From positions 1,433,031-1,497,030 of the forward strand of contig NZ_WKJC01000001.1 of assembly GCF_009674675.1 (NCBI RefSeq): a stretch of 64,000 nt of DNA. The letters are read 5' to 3'. Source of the DNA: Kangiella sp. HZ709 (lineage in GTDB: Bacteria; Pseudomonadota; Gammaproteobacteria; Enterobacterales; Kangiellaceae). Numbering within the stretch: the first letter of the stretch is position 1; each line of letters opens with the position of its first letter. Under the pieces are notes generated by a model. That model did no database searches. It saw nothing but the letters and a program-made list of their open reading frames with translations, and was not told the origin of the DNA. Below are positions 39,548 to 47,535 of the stretch, in pieces. Position numbers and translations under genes: made by a program.

Positions 39548-40813
39548 CTATTCTTTGGAAAATAGCGCCTCAATAAAGTCTTGGCTGTCGAAAGGACGCA
39601 AATCATCAATCCCTTCACCAACACCGATAAAACGGATGGGGATCGATAATTTGTCGGCTAAAGCAAAAACTACTCCACCCTTTGCAGTCCCGTCAAGCTT
39701 AGTAATCGAAATTCCCGATAAACCGACAGCTTTGTGGAAATGTTCCGCCTGATTCAGTGCATTTTGTCCAGTTCCAGCGTCCACCACCAGCATAGTTTCA
39801 TGCGGCGCTTCAGGATCCAATTTTTGCATCACTCGAACCACTTTTTCTAGCTCATCCATCAAATTTGATTTAGTGTGTAAGCGACCAGCGGTATCAGCAA
39901 TTAACACATCGATATTGCGCGCTTGTGCCGCCTGCAAAGCATCAAACACCACCGATGCTGAGTCAGCGCCGGTATGTTGGGCCGTTACATGGACATTATT
40001 ACGTTCGCCCCACACTTGTAACTGTTCAACCGCTGCCGCACGAAAAGTATCGCCAGCTGCTAACATTACCGATTTGCCTTCATTCTGGAATTTTTTAGCT
40101 AACTTACCAATGGTGGTTGTCTTACCAACACCATTAACACCCACCATCAAAATCACAAATGGCTTTTTGTTAATCTGCAAAGCGTTAGAGCAGGGCGTTA
40201 CGATCTCAGACAATAACTCGCGAAGACGTTCCATTAAAGCAGCAGAGTCCTTTAATTCTTTACGCCCTGCTTTATCCGTTAAATCATCAATAATCTTACG
40301 AGTAGCAGCAACACCTACATCCGCCATTAATAATTGAGTTTCAATTTCTTCAAATAAATCATCATCGATTTGTTTTGAGCCTAAAACTAGATCTGCGAGA
40401 CCGCTGGTAAGCTGGCTACGAGTTTTACTAAGGCCTGACTTTAATCGTGAGAAAAAACTCTCTTTTTTCGGCTTTTCTTGGGTTGATTCCTGTTGTTGCT
40501 CTTGAGGCTGCTCAGATAGTTGCTCTAATTCCTGAGTCGCCTCTTTTACTTCAACAACCTCAGGTTCAATGTCATCTGATTCTATAGTATTTGGTTCAGC
40601 AAAATCAGAAATGTCTTGAACAACTTCCGTCGTCTCTTCAATCACTAGCTCAGCGATTTTCTGTTCAGATTCAATAGGCGTTAACTCAGATTCTGTTGTT
40701 ACTTCATCTGGGCTTTGTTCTTCAACAGTTTCTACCGCTGGAATTTCTTCTTTTTTAGGTGATTCTTTTTTTTTGAAAAGCCCAAATAGGCCGCCTTTTT
40801 TTTTCTCGCTCAT
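39548..40813 (-). CDS. ftsY: Signal recognition particle receptor FtsY
   Basis: SRP receptor GTPase for co-translational membrane insertion; 421 aa. The N-terminal A domain (about 1-125) starts with the basic MSEKKKGGLFGLFKKKE membrane-contact helix and is then highly acidic. The NG domain follows, with GVNGVGKTTTIGKLA, DTFRAAAVEQL, DTAGR and TKLDGTAKGG. It is first in the ftsY-ftsE-ftsX operon and divergent from rsmD. Confidence 0.97.
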   Translation of the reverse strand: MSEKKKGGLFGLFKKKESPKKEEIPAVETVEEQSPDEVTTESELTPIESEQKIAELVIEETTEVVQDISDFAEPNTIESDDIEPEVVEVKEATQELEQLSEQPQEQQQESTQEKPKKESFFSRLKSGLSKTRSQLTSGLADLVLGSKQIDDDLFEEIETQLLMADVGVAATRKIIDDLTDKAGRKELKDSAALMERLRELLSEIVTPCSNALQINKKPFVILMVGVNGVGKTTTIGKLAKKFQNEGKSVMLAAGDTFRAAAVEQLQVWGERNNVHVTAQHTGADSASVVFDALQAAQARNIDVLIADTAGRLHTKSNLMDELEKVVRVMQKLDPEAPHETMLVVDAGTGQNALNQAEHFHKAVGLSGISITKLDGTAKGGVVFALADKLSIPIRFIGVGEGIDDLRPFDSQDFIEALFSKE

Positions 40814-40970
40814 GAATTCTCTTTTACGCTTAACGCCTAATTAGCAGCAATTGGCCACTTGTTAAAATCAATAAAGGCGCTATCCTATCATTTTCCATCA
40901 ATTTTCGTCAGCTTTATAAGCCGTTAGTGATACAAAAGTAGCGCCACGAATAGGGTGATCATTAGTTAAT

Positions 40971-41609
40971 ATGGGCAATCGACAAAAACTCAACAAAACC
41001 TTGAACACTAGTTCGAATAGAAGTTCAAACAAAAATACTGATCGCTTCAAAAAAGGGGGATTTAGAATCATTGGCGGTCAATGGAAAGGACGCAAACTTA
41101 ACTTTATCGAAGTCGATGGGCTTAGACCTAGTCTCGATAGAGTGCGAGAAACCTTATTTAACTGGCTGCAGGCCGATATTCACCACGCCAAAGTCTTAGA
41201 TCTATTCGCAGGTTCAGGTGCACTTGGCATAGAAGCCTTATCTCGTGGCGCCGATTGGGTGCAATTCGTAGAACTCAACAATAAAGCAGCAAGGCAGCTA
41301 GCCAATAATCTCGATTTACTAACTCCCCATGATTCGAGTTTGATCACTGGCAATGCTCTAAAGTTTATCGAAACCAATCAAAATCAATTTGATCTAATAT
41401 TCTTAGATCCACCATTTCGGAAAGGTATTGCACAAGAGGTGATAAATCTTTTATCCTCTGTATATTGGATAAGGCCAGACACCTTAATTTATTTAGAAAC
41501 GGAGCAAGGCTTAGAGCTTACCATACCGGATCATTGGTATCTTTTAAAAGATAAGAAAGCCGGTCAATTACTTTATAAACTTTATCGGGTAGACAAGATT
41601 GAACAATAA
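40971..41609 (+). CDS. rsmD: 16S rRNA (guanine-966 N2) methyltransferase RsmD
   Basis: SAM-dependent m2G966 methyltransferase, 212 aa. A basic, Asn/Ser-rich N-terminal extension (about 1-28) precedes the typical FRIIGGQWKGRKL. SAM motif I is LDLFAGSGALGIEALSRGA and the catalytic motif is IFLDPPF. It is divergent from ftsY, as in E. coli. The following gene overlaps its end by 11 bp. Confidence 0.95.
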   Translation: MGNRQKLNKTLNTSSNRSSNKNTDRFKKGGFRIIGGQWKGRKLNFIEVDGLRPSLDRVRETLFNWLQADIHHAKVLDLFAGSGALGIEALSRGADWVQFVELNNKAARQLANNLDLLTPHDSSLITGNALKFIETNQNQFDLIFLDPPFRKGIAQEVINLLSSVYWIRPDTLIYLETEQGLELTIPDHWYLLKDKKAGQLLYKLYRVDKIEQ

Positions 41610-41946
41610 AAGGGAATTTTTATTTAGCTACGGAACTTTGCAACACAAACAAGTCCAGCAAGAAACATTTGGTCGAGAAATCTCAGGCAAATCCGATATT
41701 CTATTGGGTTATCGATTAGAGCACGTTGAAATAACGGATCCTAAGGTGCTCAGTGTCAGCAAGCAGCAGTTTCATCCTATTATCGTAGCCACTGATAATC
41801 ATCATGACCAAGTCAAAGGCATTATTCTGGAATTAACTGCTCAAGAATTGGCGCAAGCAGACTCTTATGAAGTCGATGATTACCAACGAATTCTTGGCGA
41901 ATTTAAATCCGGCAGACAGGCCTGGATTTACGCTGCTAAAAACTAA
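41599..41946 (+). CDS. Gamma-glutamylcyclotransferase-like (AIG2/GGCT) protein
   Basis: A 115-aa protein with the GGCT-like signature FSYGTLQHKQVQ near the N-terminus and the conserved Asp/Glu region QADSYEVDDYQRI (about 90-102). Members can cyclise gamma-glutamyl amines or peptides, but many are uncharacterised. The frame begins with TTG at 41599 inside the end of rsmD, which suggests translational coupling. It is convergent with the parvulin gene, overlapping by 4 bp. Confidence 0.85.
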   Translation: MNNKREFLFSYGTLQHKQVQQETFGREISGKSDILLGYRLEHVEITDPKVLSVSKQQFHPIIVATDNHHDQVKGIILELTAQELAQADSYEVDDYQRILGEFKSGRQAWIYAAKN

Positions 41947-42227
41947 CTTTTATAAAGTACTTTTATTAAATGATAGCCAAAACGTGTTTTAACTGGGCCA
42001 ATGTATTTTTGATCCTCTGAACCTTTTTTAAACACCGCATTATCGAACGACTTAACCATAGCCCCACGTTTAAATTCTCCTAAATCACCACCATTTTTTT
42101 TAGAAGGACAGGTAGAATTTTTCTTAGCCAACTGAGAAAAGTCTGCCCCAGCATCTAGCTTCTTTTTTAAAGCTAAAGCTTCTGACTCAGTTTTCACTAA
42201 AATATGTAATGCTGATGCTTTATTCAT
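41943..42227 (-). CDS. ppiC: Parvulin-type peptidyl-prolyl isomerase PpiC
   Basis: A 94-aa single-domain parvulin, cytoplasmic (no signal peptide). Family residues are visible: ASALHILVKTE, FSQLAKKNSTCPSKKNGGDLGEF (in part), GPVKTRFGYHLIKV. This matches E. coli PpiC in size and layout. Its start overlaps the stop of the GNAT gene (ATGA-type overlap), so the two are one transcript. Confidence 0.92.
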   Translation of the reverse strand: MNKASALHILVKTESEALALKKKLDAGADFSQLAKKNSTCPSKKNGGDLGEFKRGAMVKSFDNAVFKKGSEDQKYIGPVKTRFGYHLIKVLYKS

Positions 42228-42691
42228 TCGTATTTATCCAATTTTTTATTCATAAAAACACTATGCGGATCTAATTTATAATTTGCAAAAGGTTGGCAAT
42301 TAGCAAAACCGAACTTTCTATATAATAACCTTGCGGGTTTAAAATAATCCATCGCCCCTGTTTCTAGACTCAATAAAGAATACCGCCTTGCTTTTGCTTC
42401 TTCAATCAAAAAGGTTAATAGCTCTGTGGCTACCCCTTTCTTTCTGAAGCACCTAGCTGTACGCATTGATTTAATTTCTCCATGCTTAGAATCCAGCTCT
42501 TTTAACGCTATGCATCCTGCTAATTGATTTTCAAACCATAGGCTCCAAAATGACATGTCATCTTTAAGTAATTCAGTAATATCAAGTGCATGGATACTTT
42601 CTGGAGGCGATACCCTCTTCATGTCATCCATATGTGCAGATAGAAATTGCTGAATTTCTTTACTTTGCAAATCATCTTCTATAATTTTCAT
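42224..42691 (-). CDS. GNAT family N-acetyltransferase
   Basis: A 155-aa acetyltransferase of the GNAT fold. The acetyl-CoA pyrophosphate loop is RCFRKKGVATELLTFLI (about 79-95), preceded by the strand KSMRTA and followed by LSLETGAMDYFKPARLLYRKFGF. It resembles the YafP/PhnO-like small-molecule acetylases. The substrate is unknown. It is upstream of and overlaps ppiC. Confidence 0.88.
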   Translation of the reverse strand: MKIIEDDLQSKEIQQFLSAHMDDMKRVSPPESIHALDITELLKDDMSFWSLWFENQLAGCIALKELDSKHGEIKSMRTARCFRKKGVATELLTFLIEEAKARRYSLLSLETGAMDYFKPARLLYRKFGFANCQPFANYKLDPHSVFMNKKLDKYE

Positions 42692-42781
42692 CTTTTGTAC
42701 ATTTGATATTTTTTACAAATTGTACAACCAAAAACCCTTTTTACTAGTTGCTTGCATTACTTTGGTGCATCTAATTTAGTG

Positions 42782-43600
42782 TCAGTTATTCACATAAACA
42801 TCAAACCTATTGCCTTTACTTTCTATACTCATGCTGGGTTTTTGTTCATTTAAATAAGGTGCGTAACTGGGTCTTTTTACGACCACCCTTTTTTGGGCAT
42901 GAGCTAATGCAACTGGCAATAAATTATCTGCATCGGGATCTTCGCCAACTAACAGCTTCACTAAGCGCATTTCTTTTTTGACTGCCGCGCTTTTTTGTTT
43001 TGGCGGGAACATGGGATCTAAATAAATAATATCTGCTTTTTCTGACTGTGATAGTTTTTTTATCAGCTCAACTGATTGGCCATGATGCAAGTCAAAGCCT
43101 TGGCTGAAGAGTTTGTTATCTGTACTTAGCGATGCTCGTGTTATTCCATCTTGCAGCAAGCTCGCAATAAAAGGCGACCGCTCGATGATTCTCAAATCGC
43201 AACCTAGGCTCCTCAATTCAGCAGCATCACGCCCCAAACCGCCAGTTGCGTCCAATACTTTTGGATTCCAGTTAGCCTTCAGTCCACACGCTTTAGCGAT
43301 ATGTTGTTTACGGCCACCACCATGCTGTCTTCGATAACCAACTTGGCCTGTCATTAAATCCACAAACATAAACACCCTTTTTCCATCTAATTCAGCGCTA
43401 AATGATAAAGCCAACTGCTCATTCACTTGCTGATATGAAAAATAACCTTGATAATCAGTCAATTGATTTTGATGCTTCACCACAGGTAAGCCTACTAACC
43501 AGTCTGGAGACTGCTTCTTAGGGAATTCAGCTGATTGGAAAAATGCGAATTGATTTGCCACGACAATTATAATTATGGTTTCTGATACTAAGAATAACAT
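42782..43600 (-). CDS. rsmJ: 16S rRNA (guanine-1516 N2) methyltransferase RsmJ
   Basis: SAM-dependent m2G1516 methyltransferase, 272 aa in the longest form. Family marks are VGYRRQHGGGRKQHIAKA, motif I LDATGGLGRDAAELRSLGC and IIYLDPMFPPKQKSA. The first 13 residues (MLFLVSETIIIIV) are hydrophobic and not expected in this family, so the GTG at 43561 (VANQFAFF) is an attractive shorter start. With the ATG at 43600 the gene would overlap the divergent pseudouridine synthase gene head to head by 26 bp. Confidence 0.9.
   Translation of the reverse strand: MLFLVSETIIIIVVANQFAFFQSAEFPKKQSPDWLVGLPVVKHQNQLTDYQGYFSYQQVNEQLALSFSAELDGKRVFMFVDLMTGQVGYRRQHGGGRKQHIAKACGLKANWNPKVLDATGGLGRDAAELRSLGCDLRIIERSPFIASLLQDGITRASLSTDNKLFSQGFDLHHGQSVELIKKLSQSEKADIIYLDPMFPPKQKSAAVKKEMRLVKLLVGEDPDADNLLPVALAHAQKRVVVKRPSYAPYLNEQKPSMSIESKGNRFDVYVNN
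43566..43573. promoter_or_regulatory. Symmetric -10-like sequence between divergent starts
   Basis: ATTATAAT reads TATAAT on both strands (43568-43573 on plus, 43566-43571 on minus). It sits between the GTG candidate of rsmJ and the ATG of the pseudouridine synthase gene. If used, transcripts on either side would have almost no leader. Confidence 0.3.
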
Positions 43601-44459
43601 TATTGAGCTGCATATTGATATTCTCGAAGACTATATCGAGAATAATTTATCGGTATTAGATTTACTCACTAATCGCTGCACCTTATCTAAACAAAAACTT
43701 AAAGATGCCATGGCTAAAGGTGCGGTTTGGCTTACCGCCACTAAAGACTCTGCCAAGGCTAAGCCAGTACGTCGAAAGAATGCCAAGCTCAAAGCAGGCA
43801 ATCAGCTGTATCTTTATTACAATCCGCAAGTTCTGCAGCAGATAAGCAGTCTACCCATATTGATCGCAGATGAAGTCGATTATTCTATTTGGAATAAACC
43901 TTATGGCGTCTGGTCGCAAGGTTCAAAGTGGGGCGATCATTGCTCAATGGGCCGCTTGGTGGAACAATATTTTGAGTTCAATCGCCAAGCATTTGTGGTA
44001 CATCGATTAGATAGAGCTGCAAACGGTTTAATGCTTATTGCTCATAATAAAAAAACCGCCCACAAATTTGCCAAGTTGTTTGCTGAGCGGCGTGTCGAAA
44101 AATCTTATCAAGCATTAGTGAATGGTCATTTCGAGAAAAATCAAATAATCACGATACCCATTGATGATAAACCCGCGATCAGCCATGTTTCATTAATGAC
44201 CTACAACAAAGAGAAACAGGTATCTTTACTGGAAGTCGCCATCGAAACAGGACGAAAGCATCAAATCCGCAAGCACTTAGCCTCCATTGGCATGCCTATT
44301 ATTGGCGATAGGTTATATGGCAAGGCGAAAGAGGAGGATATTGATTTGCAACTTACTTCTTATAAGCTTTGTTTTGAATGCCCTATTACTGGTATTAGAA
44401 AGGAATATAGGCGTAAAGATCTAAAAAGCGTTTCCCGCTTTCGCGGGAATGGCCATTAG
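43575..44459 (+). CDS. RluA-family pseudouridine synthase
   Basis: A 294-aa pseudouridine synthase. An S4-like N-terminal part (about 25-85, LTNRCTLSKQKLKDAMAKGAVWL in part) precedes the catalytic domain. The RluA motif with catalytic Asp is VVHRLDRAANGLMLIA, and the later conserved stretch is LLEVAIETGRKHQIRKHLASIG (in part). The target (rRNA or tRNA position) cannot be decided. The last residues SRFRGNGH are encoded by a dRS3-like palindrome, so the C-terminus may have been altered by that repeat. Confidence 0.9.
   Translation: MVSDTKNNIIELHIDILEDYIENNLSVLDLLTNRCTLSKQKLKDAMAKGAVWLTATKDSAKAKPVRRKNAKLKAGNQLYLYYNPQVLQQISSLPILIADEVDYSIWNKPYGVWSQGSKWGDHCSMGRLVEQYFEFNRQAFVVHRLDRAANGLMLIAHNKKTAHKFAKLFAERRVEKSYQALVNGHFEKNQIITIPIDDKPAISHVSLMTYNKEKQVSLLEVAIETGRKHQIRKHLASIGMPIIGDRLYGKAKEEDIDLQLTSYKLCFECPITGIRKEYRRKDLKSVSRFRGNGH
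44431..44457. repeat. dRS3-like palindromic repeat at the 3' end of the pseudouridine synthase gene
   Basis: TTCCCGC (44432-44438) and GCGGGAA (44443-44449) form a hairpin. On the minus strand the 20-mer from 44450 to 44431 fits ATTCCC-N8-GGGAAa, one base from the dRS3 pattern (ATTCCC-N8-GGGAAT) known from Neisseria and similar repeats elsewhere. A second palindrome, AATGGCCATT, follows at 44448-44457 and includes the first base of the stop codon. No second copy is seen in the window. Confidence 0.6.
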
Positions 44460-44477
44460 TCACTTTATCTTCTAATG

Positions 44478-45080
44478 CTACACAACTTCTATCGTTTCAG
44501 GCTTTCTTAAAAAAAAGACAGCCAATATCAGCATATAGATGGGGAAGCTAATTATGACTAAGAAAAAGAGAATAATACTCACTTCAAATACACCTTGAAT
44601 AATGGAGATAACTCCTAGGGCTTTTAAGATAGTTGGTAACTTTTCATGGTTAGTTAAAATAATGATACCGATAATAATATCGACAACTCCAAAGGCAACC
44701 AAAGTTGATAAGGTAACTCCTCCAAACGCAATACCTAATCCATCACTATTTTTGAAATCCGTTACTGAGATTATTGCTTCAAGTCCTAAAAACACAATAT
44801 GGAATAAAACACTTAGGCCAATTAATACCCACAACAACACGTCTAGACTTTTAAAATTCAGTTGTTCATTAAGAATCTTTTTAAAGTTATAAAATACAAA
44901 GACTACCAATAATCCCATAACCAAGAAGATAGCATCTTCAAAACCCCAATCGCCCCCTCCAACTAATAAGCTCTTCCAGTTGTCATCACCAAAATCCAAG
45001 ATTTCATAAATCATTAATGCCGGAAAAATCACCGCAAGTAAAATCGTTGCAATCCCTGGTAATAAGTAATCATTCTTCAT
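44478..45080 (-). CDS. Multi-helix membrane protein paired with an XRE regulator
   Basis: A 200-aa integral membrane protein with about five hydrophobic helices (residues about 6-27, 48-66, 79-105, 123-145, 150-190) and no recognised domain. Its start overlaps the 3' end of the XRE regulator gene by 11 bp, so the two are translationally coupled. Small regulator plus multi-helix membrane protein pairs of this kind are common (for example DUF2975 with YozG-like regulators), but I cannot confirm that family here. Confidence 0.7.
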   Translation of the reverse strand: MKNDYLLPGIATILLAVIFPALMIYEILDFGDDNWKSLLVGGGDWGFEDAIFLVMGLLVVFVFYNFKKILNEQLNFKSLDVLLWVLIGLSVLFHIVFLGLEAIISVTDFKNSDGLGIAFGGVTLSTLVAFGVVDIIIGIIILTNHEKLPTILKALGVISIIQGVFEVSIILFFLVIISFPIYMLILAVFFLRKPETIEVV

Positions 45081-45309
45081 CAGTTACTCCATTTGTATCT
45101 TTATCATCGGTCACATATTCAAGAATGTCGCCAGGTTGGCATTTCAATTCTTTACATATTGCTTCCAAGGTTGAAAATCGAATCGCTTTGACTTTACCGT
45201 TTTTCAATAAAGACAAATTGGTCATTGATATGCCAATATTTTGCGATAACTCTTTGAGTGACATTTTGTTTTTTGCCATCTCAATATCTAAGTGAATTAG
45301 TATCTTCAT
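45070..45309 (-). CDS. XRE-family helix-turn-helix regulator (YozG-like)
   Basis: A 79-aa regulator that is almost only an HTH_XRE domain (SLKELSQNIGISMTNLSLLKNGKVKAI in part, then FSTLEAICKELKCQPGDILEY). I chose the ATG at 45309 over the TTG at 45345. The short form starts MKILIHLDIEMAKNKMS, typical of this subfamily. It overlaps the downstream membrane protein gene. A perfect 19-bp palindrome 43 bp upstream is a likely binding site for it. Confidence 0.85.
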   Translation of the reverse strand: MKILIHLDIEMAKNKMSLKELSQNIGISMTNLSLLKNGKVKAIRFSTLEAICKELKCQPGDILEYVTDDKDTNGVTDEE

Positions 45310-45351
45310 GTTTTTAAGAATACTTGATGTCTTTATGAAAAGCAATGTTTA

Positions 45352-45370
45352 TTTTATGATTATCATAAAA
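45352..45370. promoter_or_regulatory. Perfect 19-bp palindrome between the XRE gene and the DJ-1/PfpI gene
   Basis: TTTTATGAT-T-ATCATAAAA is fully symmetric. The core ATGATTATCAT equals the centre of the Fur box, but the flanks do not match. It could be an XRE autoregulatory operator or a degenerate Fur site. Confidence 0.6.
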
Positions 45371-45504
45371 CAAATTATCTTTATCATTGCTTTCTACTTT
45401 TATTCTTTCTATGTTCAATCCTGTATTTTGATCATTTTCATTTTTATTTGATTCATCTTTTGTTAGTTTTAATGGCTATAAAAACTATTCTAGGAATGCC
45501 ATCA

Positions 45505-46197
45505 ATGAAGGTCTTAATGGTACTAACTTCTCATGATAAACTGGGCAATACCGGCAATAAAACCGGATTTTGGCTGGAAGAATTCGCTACTCCATACTAT
45601 GTTTTCAAAGATGCAGGCGCAGCTTTAATTCTTGCCTCTCCTCAAGGGGGGCATCCGCCACTTGATCCAAAAAGTAATGATGCCGACTCTCAAACTGATG
45701 CCACGATTCGATTTGGTTCAGATGATAATGCTCAACATCAGCTGGCAACTACACATAAGCTTTCCGAAATAGATATTAATGATTTCGATGGGATCTTCTA
45801 TCCTGGCGGTCATGGACCACTTTGGGATTTAGCTGAAGATAAAAATTCTATTGCTCTTATAGAGGCGGCTTATGAGGCTGAAAAAGTCATTTCTGCGGTA
45901 TGTCATGCTCCTGCAGTATTTAAGAACACCAAGAGCGCATCGGGCGAACCATTAATAAAAGGAAAAACCGTGACTGGATTTTCCAACACTGAAGAAGAGG
46001 CTGTACAACTGACTAATATCGTTCCTTTTTTAGTTGAAGATATGATCACAGAAAATGGAGCCCACTACTCTAAAGACGAAGATTGGCATCCACACTGTGT
46101 AGTTGACGGTTTATTGATCACCGGTCAAAATCCAGCATCTTCCGAAGCTGTTGCGCAAGCCGTCTTAAAAAAATTAAGTTCAATTAATATTCAATGA
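45505..46197 (+). CDS. DJ-1/PfpI family protein (Hsp31-like, glutamine amidotransferase class 1 fold)
   Basis: A 230-aa protein beginning MKVLMVLTSHDKLGNTGNKTG; AGGA 9 bp upstream supports this ATG. The nucleophile elbow VISAVCHAPAVF holds the catalytic Cys-His, and the conserved Glu is in the GFWLEEFATPYY segment. The pattern PGGHGPLWDLAED is typical of the Hsp31/type 1 glutamine amidotransferase-like group, whose members act as glyoxalase III/deglycase or chaperones. Its stop overlaps the start of the UDG-family gene (ATGA). Confidence 0.92.
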   Translation: MKVLMVLTSHDKLGNTGNKTGFWLEEFATPYYVFKDAGAALILASPQGGHPPLDPKSNDADSQTDATIRFGSDDNAQHQLATTHKLSEIDINDFDGIFYPGGHGPLWDLAEDKNSIALIEAAYEAEKVISAVCHAPAVFKNTKSASGEPLIKGKTVTGFSNTEEEAVQLTNIVPFLVEDMITENGAHYSKDEDWHPHCVVDGLLITGQNPASSEAVAQAVLKKLSSINIQ

Positions 46198-46763
46198 CTA
46201 ACCTTATTGAAAAAGTAAGGAGTTGCACGCTTTGCCAAGACTTACCGCTTGGACCTAGACCCATTTTGCAATATAGCGCTGATGCTAAAATCTTGATTGC
46301 AGGTCAGGCTCCTGGCCGTATTACGCACCATAAAGGTATTCCATTCGACGATCCTAGCGGTGAACGTCTTAGAGATTGGATGGGCATTGATCGAGCCGTT
46401 TTTTATGATGCAAAAAAAATAGCCATAATTCCTATGGGCTTTTGTTTTCCGGGCACTGGCAAGAATGGCGACTTGCCTCCAAGAACCATCTGCGCTGAAA
46501 CTTGGCATCAACAACTGCTAACTTCTCTGCCGAAACTTGAGCTCACTTTAATTATTGGTCGTTATGCCTTGGACTGGCATTTAAAACCCAGTAAACAGCA
46601 GACCTTAACTAATATAGTGAATGACTGGCCTAGCTATTTACCGTCGCACATTCCTTTACCGCATCCAAGCCCGCGAAACAATCGATGGCTGAAAAACAAT
46701 CCTTGGTTTGAAGAAACGCTATTGCCTATTCTCAAACAAAGAGTTCAGTCGTTACTGGATTGA
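46194..46763 (+). CDS. Uracil-DNA glycosylase family protein
   Basis: A 189-aa member of the UDG superfamily. The motif 1 region is ILIAGQAPGRITHHKGIPFDDPSGERL (in part) and the C-terminal motif is LPHPSPRNNRWLKNNPWF, a HPSPxNN catalytic loop. The family 4/5 Fe-S cysteines are incomplete (only CTLC near the N-terminus). This small family is usually annotated without proven activity. It overlaps the DJ-1/PfpI gene by 4 bp and is convergent with DUF1415, overlapping by 19 bp. Confidence 0.88.
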   Translation: MTNLIEKVRSCTLCQDLPLGPRPILQYSADAKILIAGQAPGRITHHKGIPFDDPSGERLRDWMGIDRAVFYDAKKIAIIPMGFCFPGTGKNGDLPPRTICAETWHQQLLTSLPKLELTLIIGRYALDWHLKPSKQQTLTNIVNDWPSYLPSHIPLPHPSPRNNRWLKNNPWFEETLLPILKQRVQSLLD

Positions 46764-47296
46764 TAAAAACTATTTTCTAAAGTTTTTTCAAAAACATCAC
46801 GGCCTAACTCCTGTGCCAATTTAATATTTCGATCAGGAATTGCTTCAGGATCGTCAATGTTCGCTAGTGCTCGCTCTAAACTATCCTCTCGCAATATATG
46901 TAAAATTGGAAACGGCGAACGATTGGTATAGTTACTAGGATCATCCTCATCTACCCCATCAAATATGTAGTTTGGGTGAAAGCTGGCGATTTGATAGATC
47001 CCTTCATAATCCTCTTTTTCTAATAGATCATTAGCTAATACAAGCAAATCCAAGTAATCATCGAAGTCTCTAAACCCATGTTCGAAAATTAGTAAGCTGG
47101 TTTCTGCTTCTGAGTTTTCGTCCATAAAGGTAAAAACATCCAATAATTCATAAAGGGCATCTTCTTGTGAACTAGTTTGGGTCACTCGATAATCTATGGT
47201 CCTTTTCACCAGCTCTTTTTTTGCAAAAGGGCAAAAATTAAAGCCAATCACCGTTTCTTGTAACCAATATTGAGTTGCATTAATCGCCTGAGACAT
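46745..47296 (-). CDS. DUF1415 domain protein
   Basis: A 183-aa soluble acidic protein of the DUF1415 family, seen from VIGFNFCPFAKKEL near the N-terminus, FHPNYIFDGVDEDDPSNYTNRSPFPILHILRE (in part) and the helical C-terminus. The conserved Cys22 (FCPFA) and His/Asp positions hint at an enzyme, but no function is established. The gene overlaps the UDG-family gene tail to tail. Confidence 0.88.
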   Translation of the reverse strand: MSQAINATQYWLQETVIGFNFCPFAKKELVKRTIDYRVTQTSSQEDALYELLDVFTFMDENSEAETSLLIFEHGFRDFDDYLDLLVLANDLLEKEDYEGIYQIASFHPNYIFDGVDEDDPSNYTNRSPFPILHILREDSLERALANIDDPEAIPDRNIKLAQELGRDVFEKTLENSFYQSSND

Positions 47297-47430
47297 ACGA
47301 AATCTCGAAGTTCTGAATTTTTTGTGTGGCGATTAGGATAAACCAATTTTTGTAGAAACCAAGCAATATCAGTATTCCCAAGCGCTTTTCACAAAAGGTT
47401 AGCGACGAATGTTGGTATTACTCCTCATTT

Positions 47431-47465
47431 ACAGACCAACTGGTTTGACAGACCAACTAGTTTGT
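47431..47465. promoter_or_regulatory. Two overlapping TetR-type operators upstream of the RND operon
   Basis: ACAGACCAACTGGTTTGA (47431-47448) and ACAGACCAACTAGTTTGT (47448-47465) are nearly identical palindrome-like sites repeated at 17 bp. They share the pattern ACAGAC-N2-ACTAGT-YTGT with the site at 47504. Confidence 0.75.
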
Positions 47466-47503
47466 TATTTAATACCGCCCTCAGAAAAATTTTTTGTTTC
47501 AAC

Positions 47504-47521
47504 ACAGACTGACTAGTCTGT
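47504..47521. promoter_or_regulatory. Third TetR-type operator, next to the RND gene start
   Basis: ACAGACT-GACT-AGTCTGT has perfect 7-bp arms and ends 14 bp before the ATG at 47536. It overlaps the 5' end of the likely transcript and would block transcription when bound. The TetR gene at the end of the operon is the natural ligand. Confidence 0.78.
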
Positions 47522-47535
47522 AAGAAGGATTTTCA

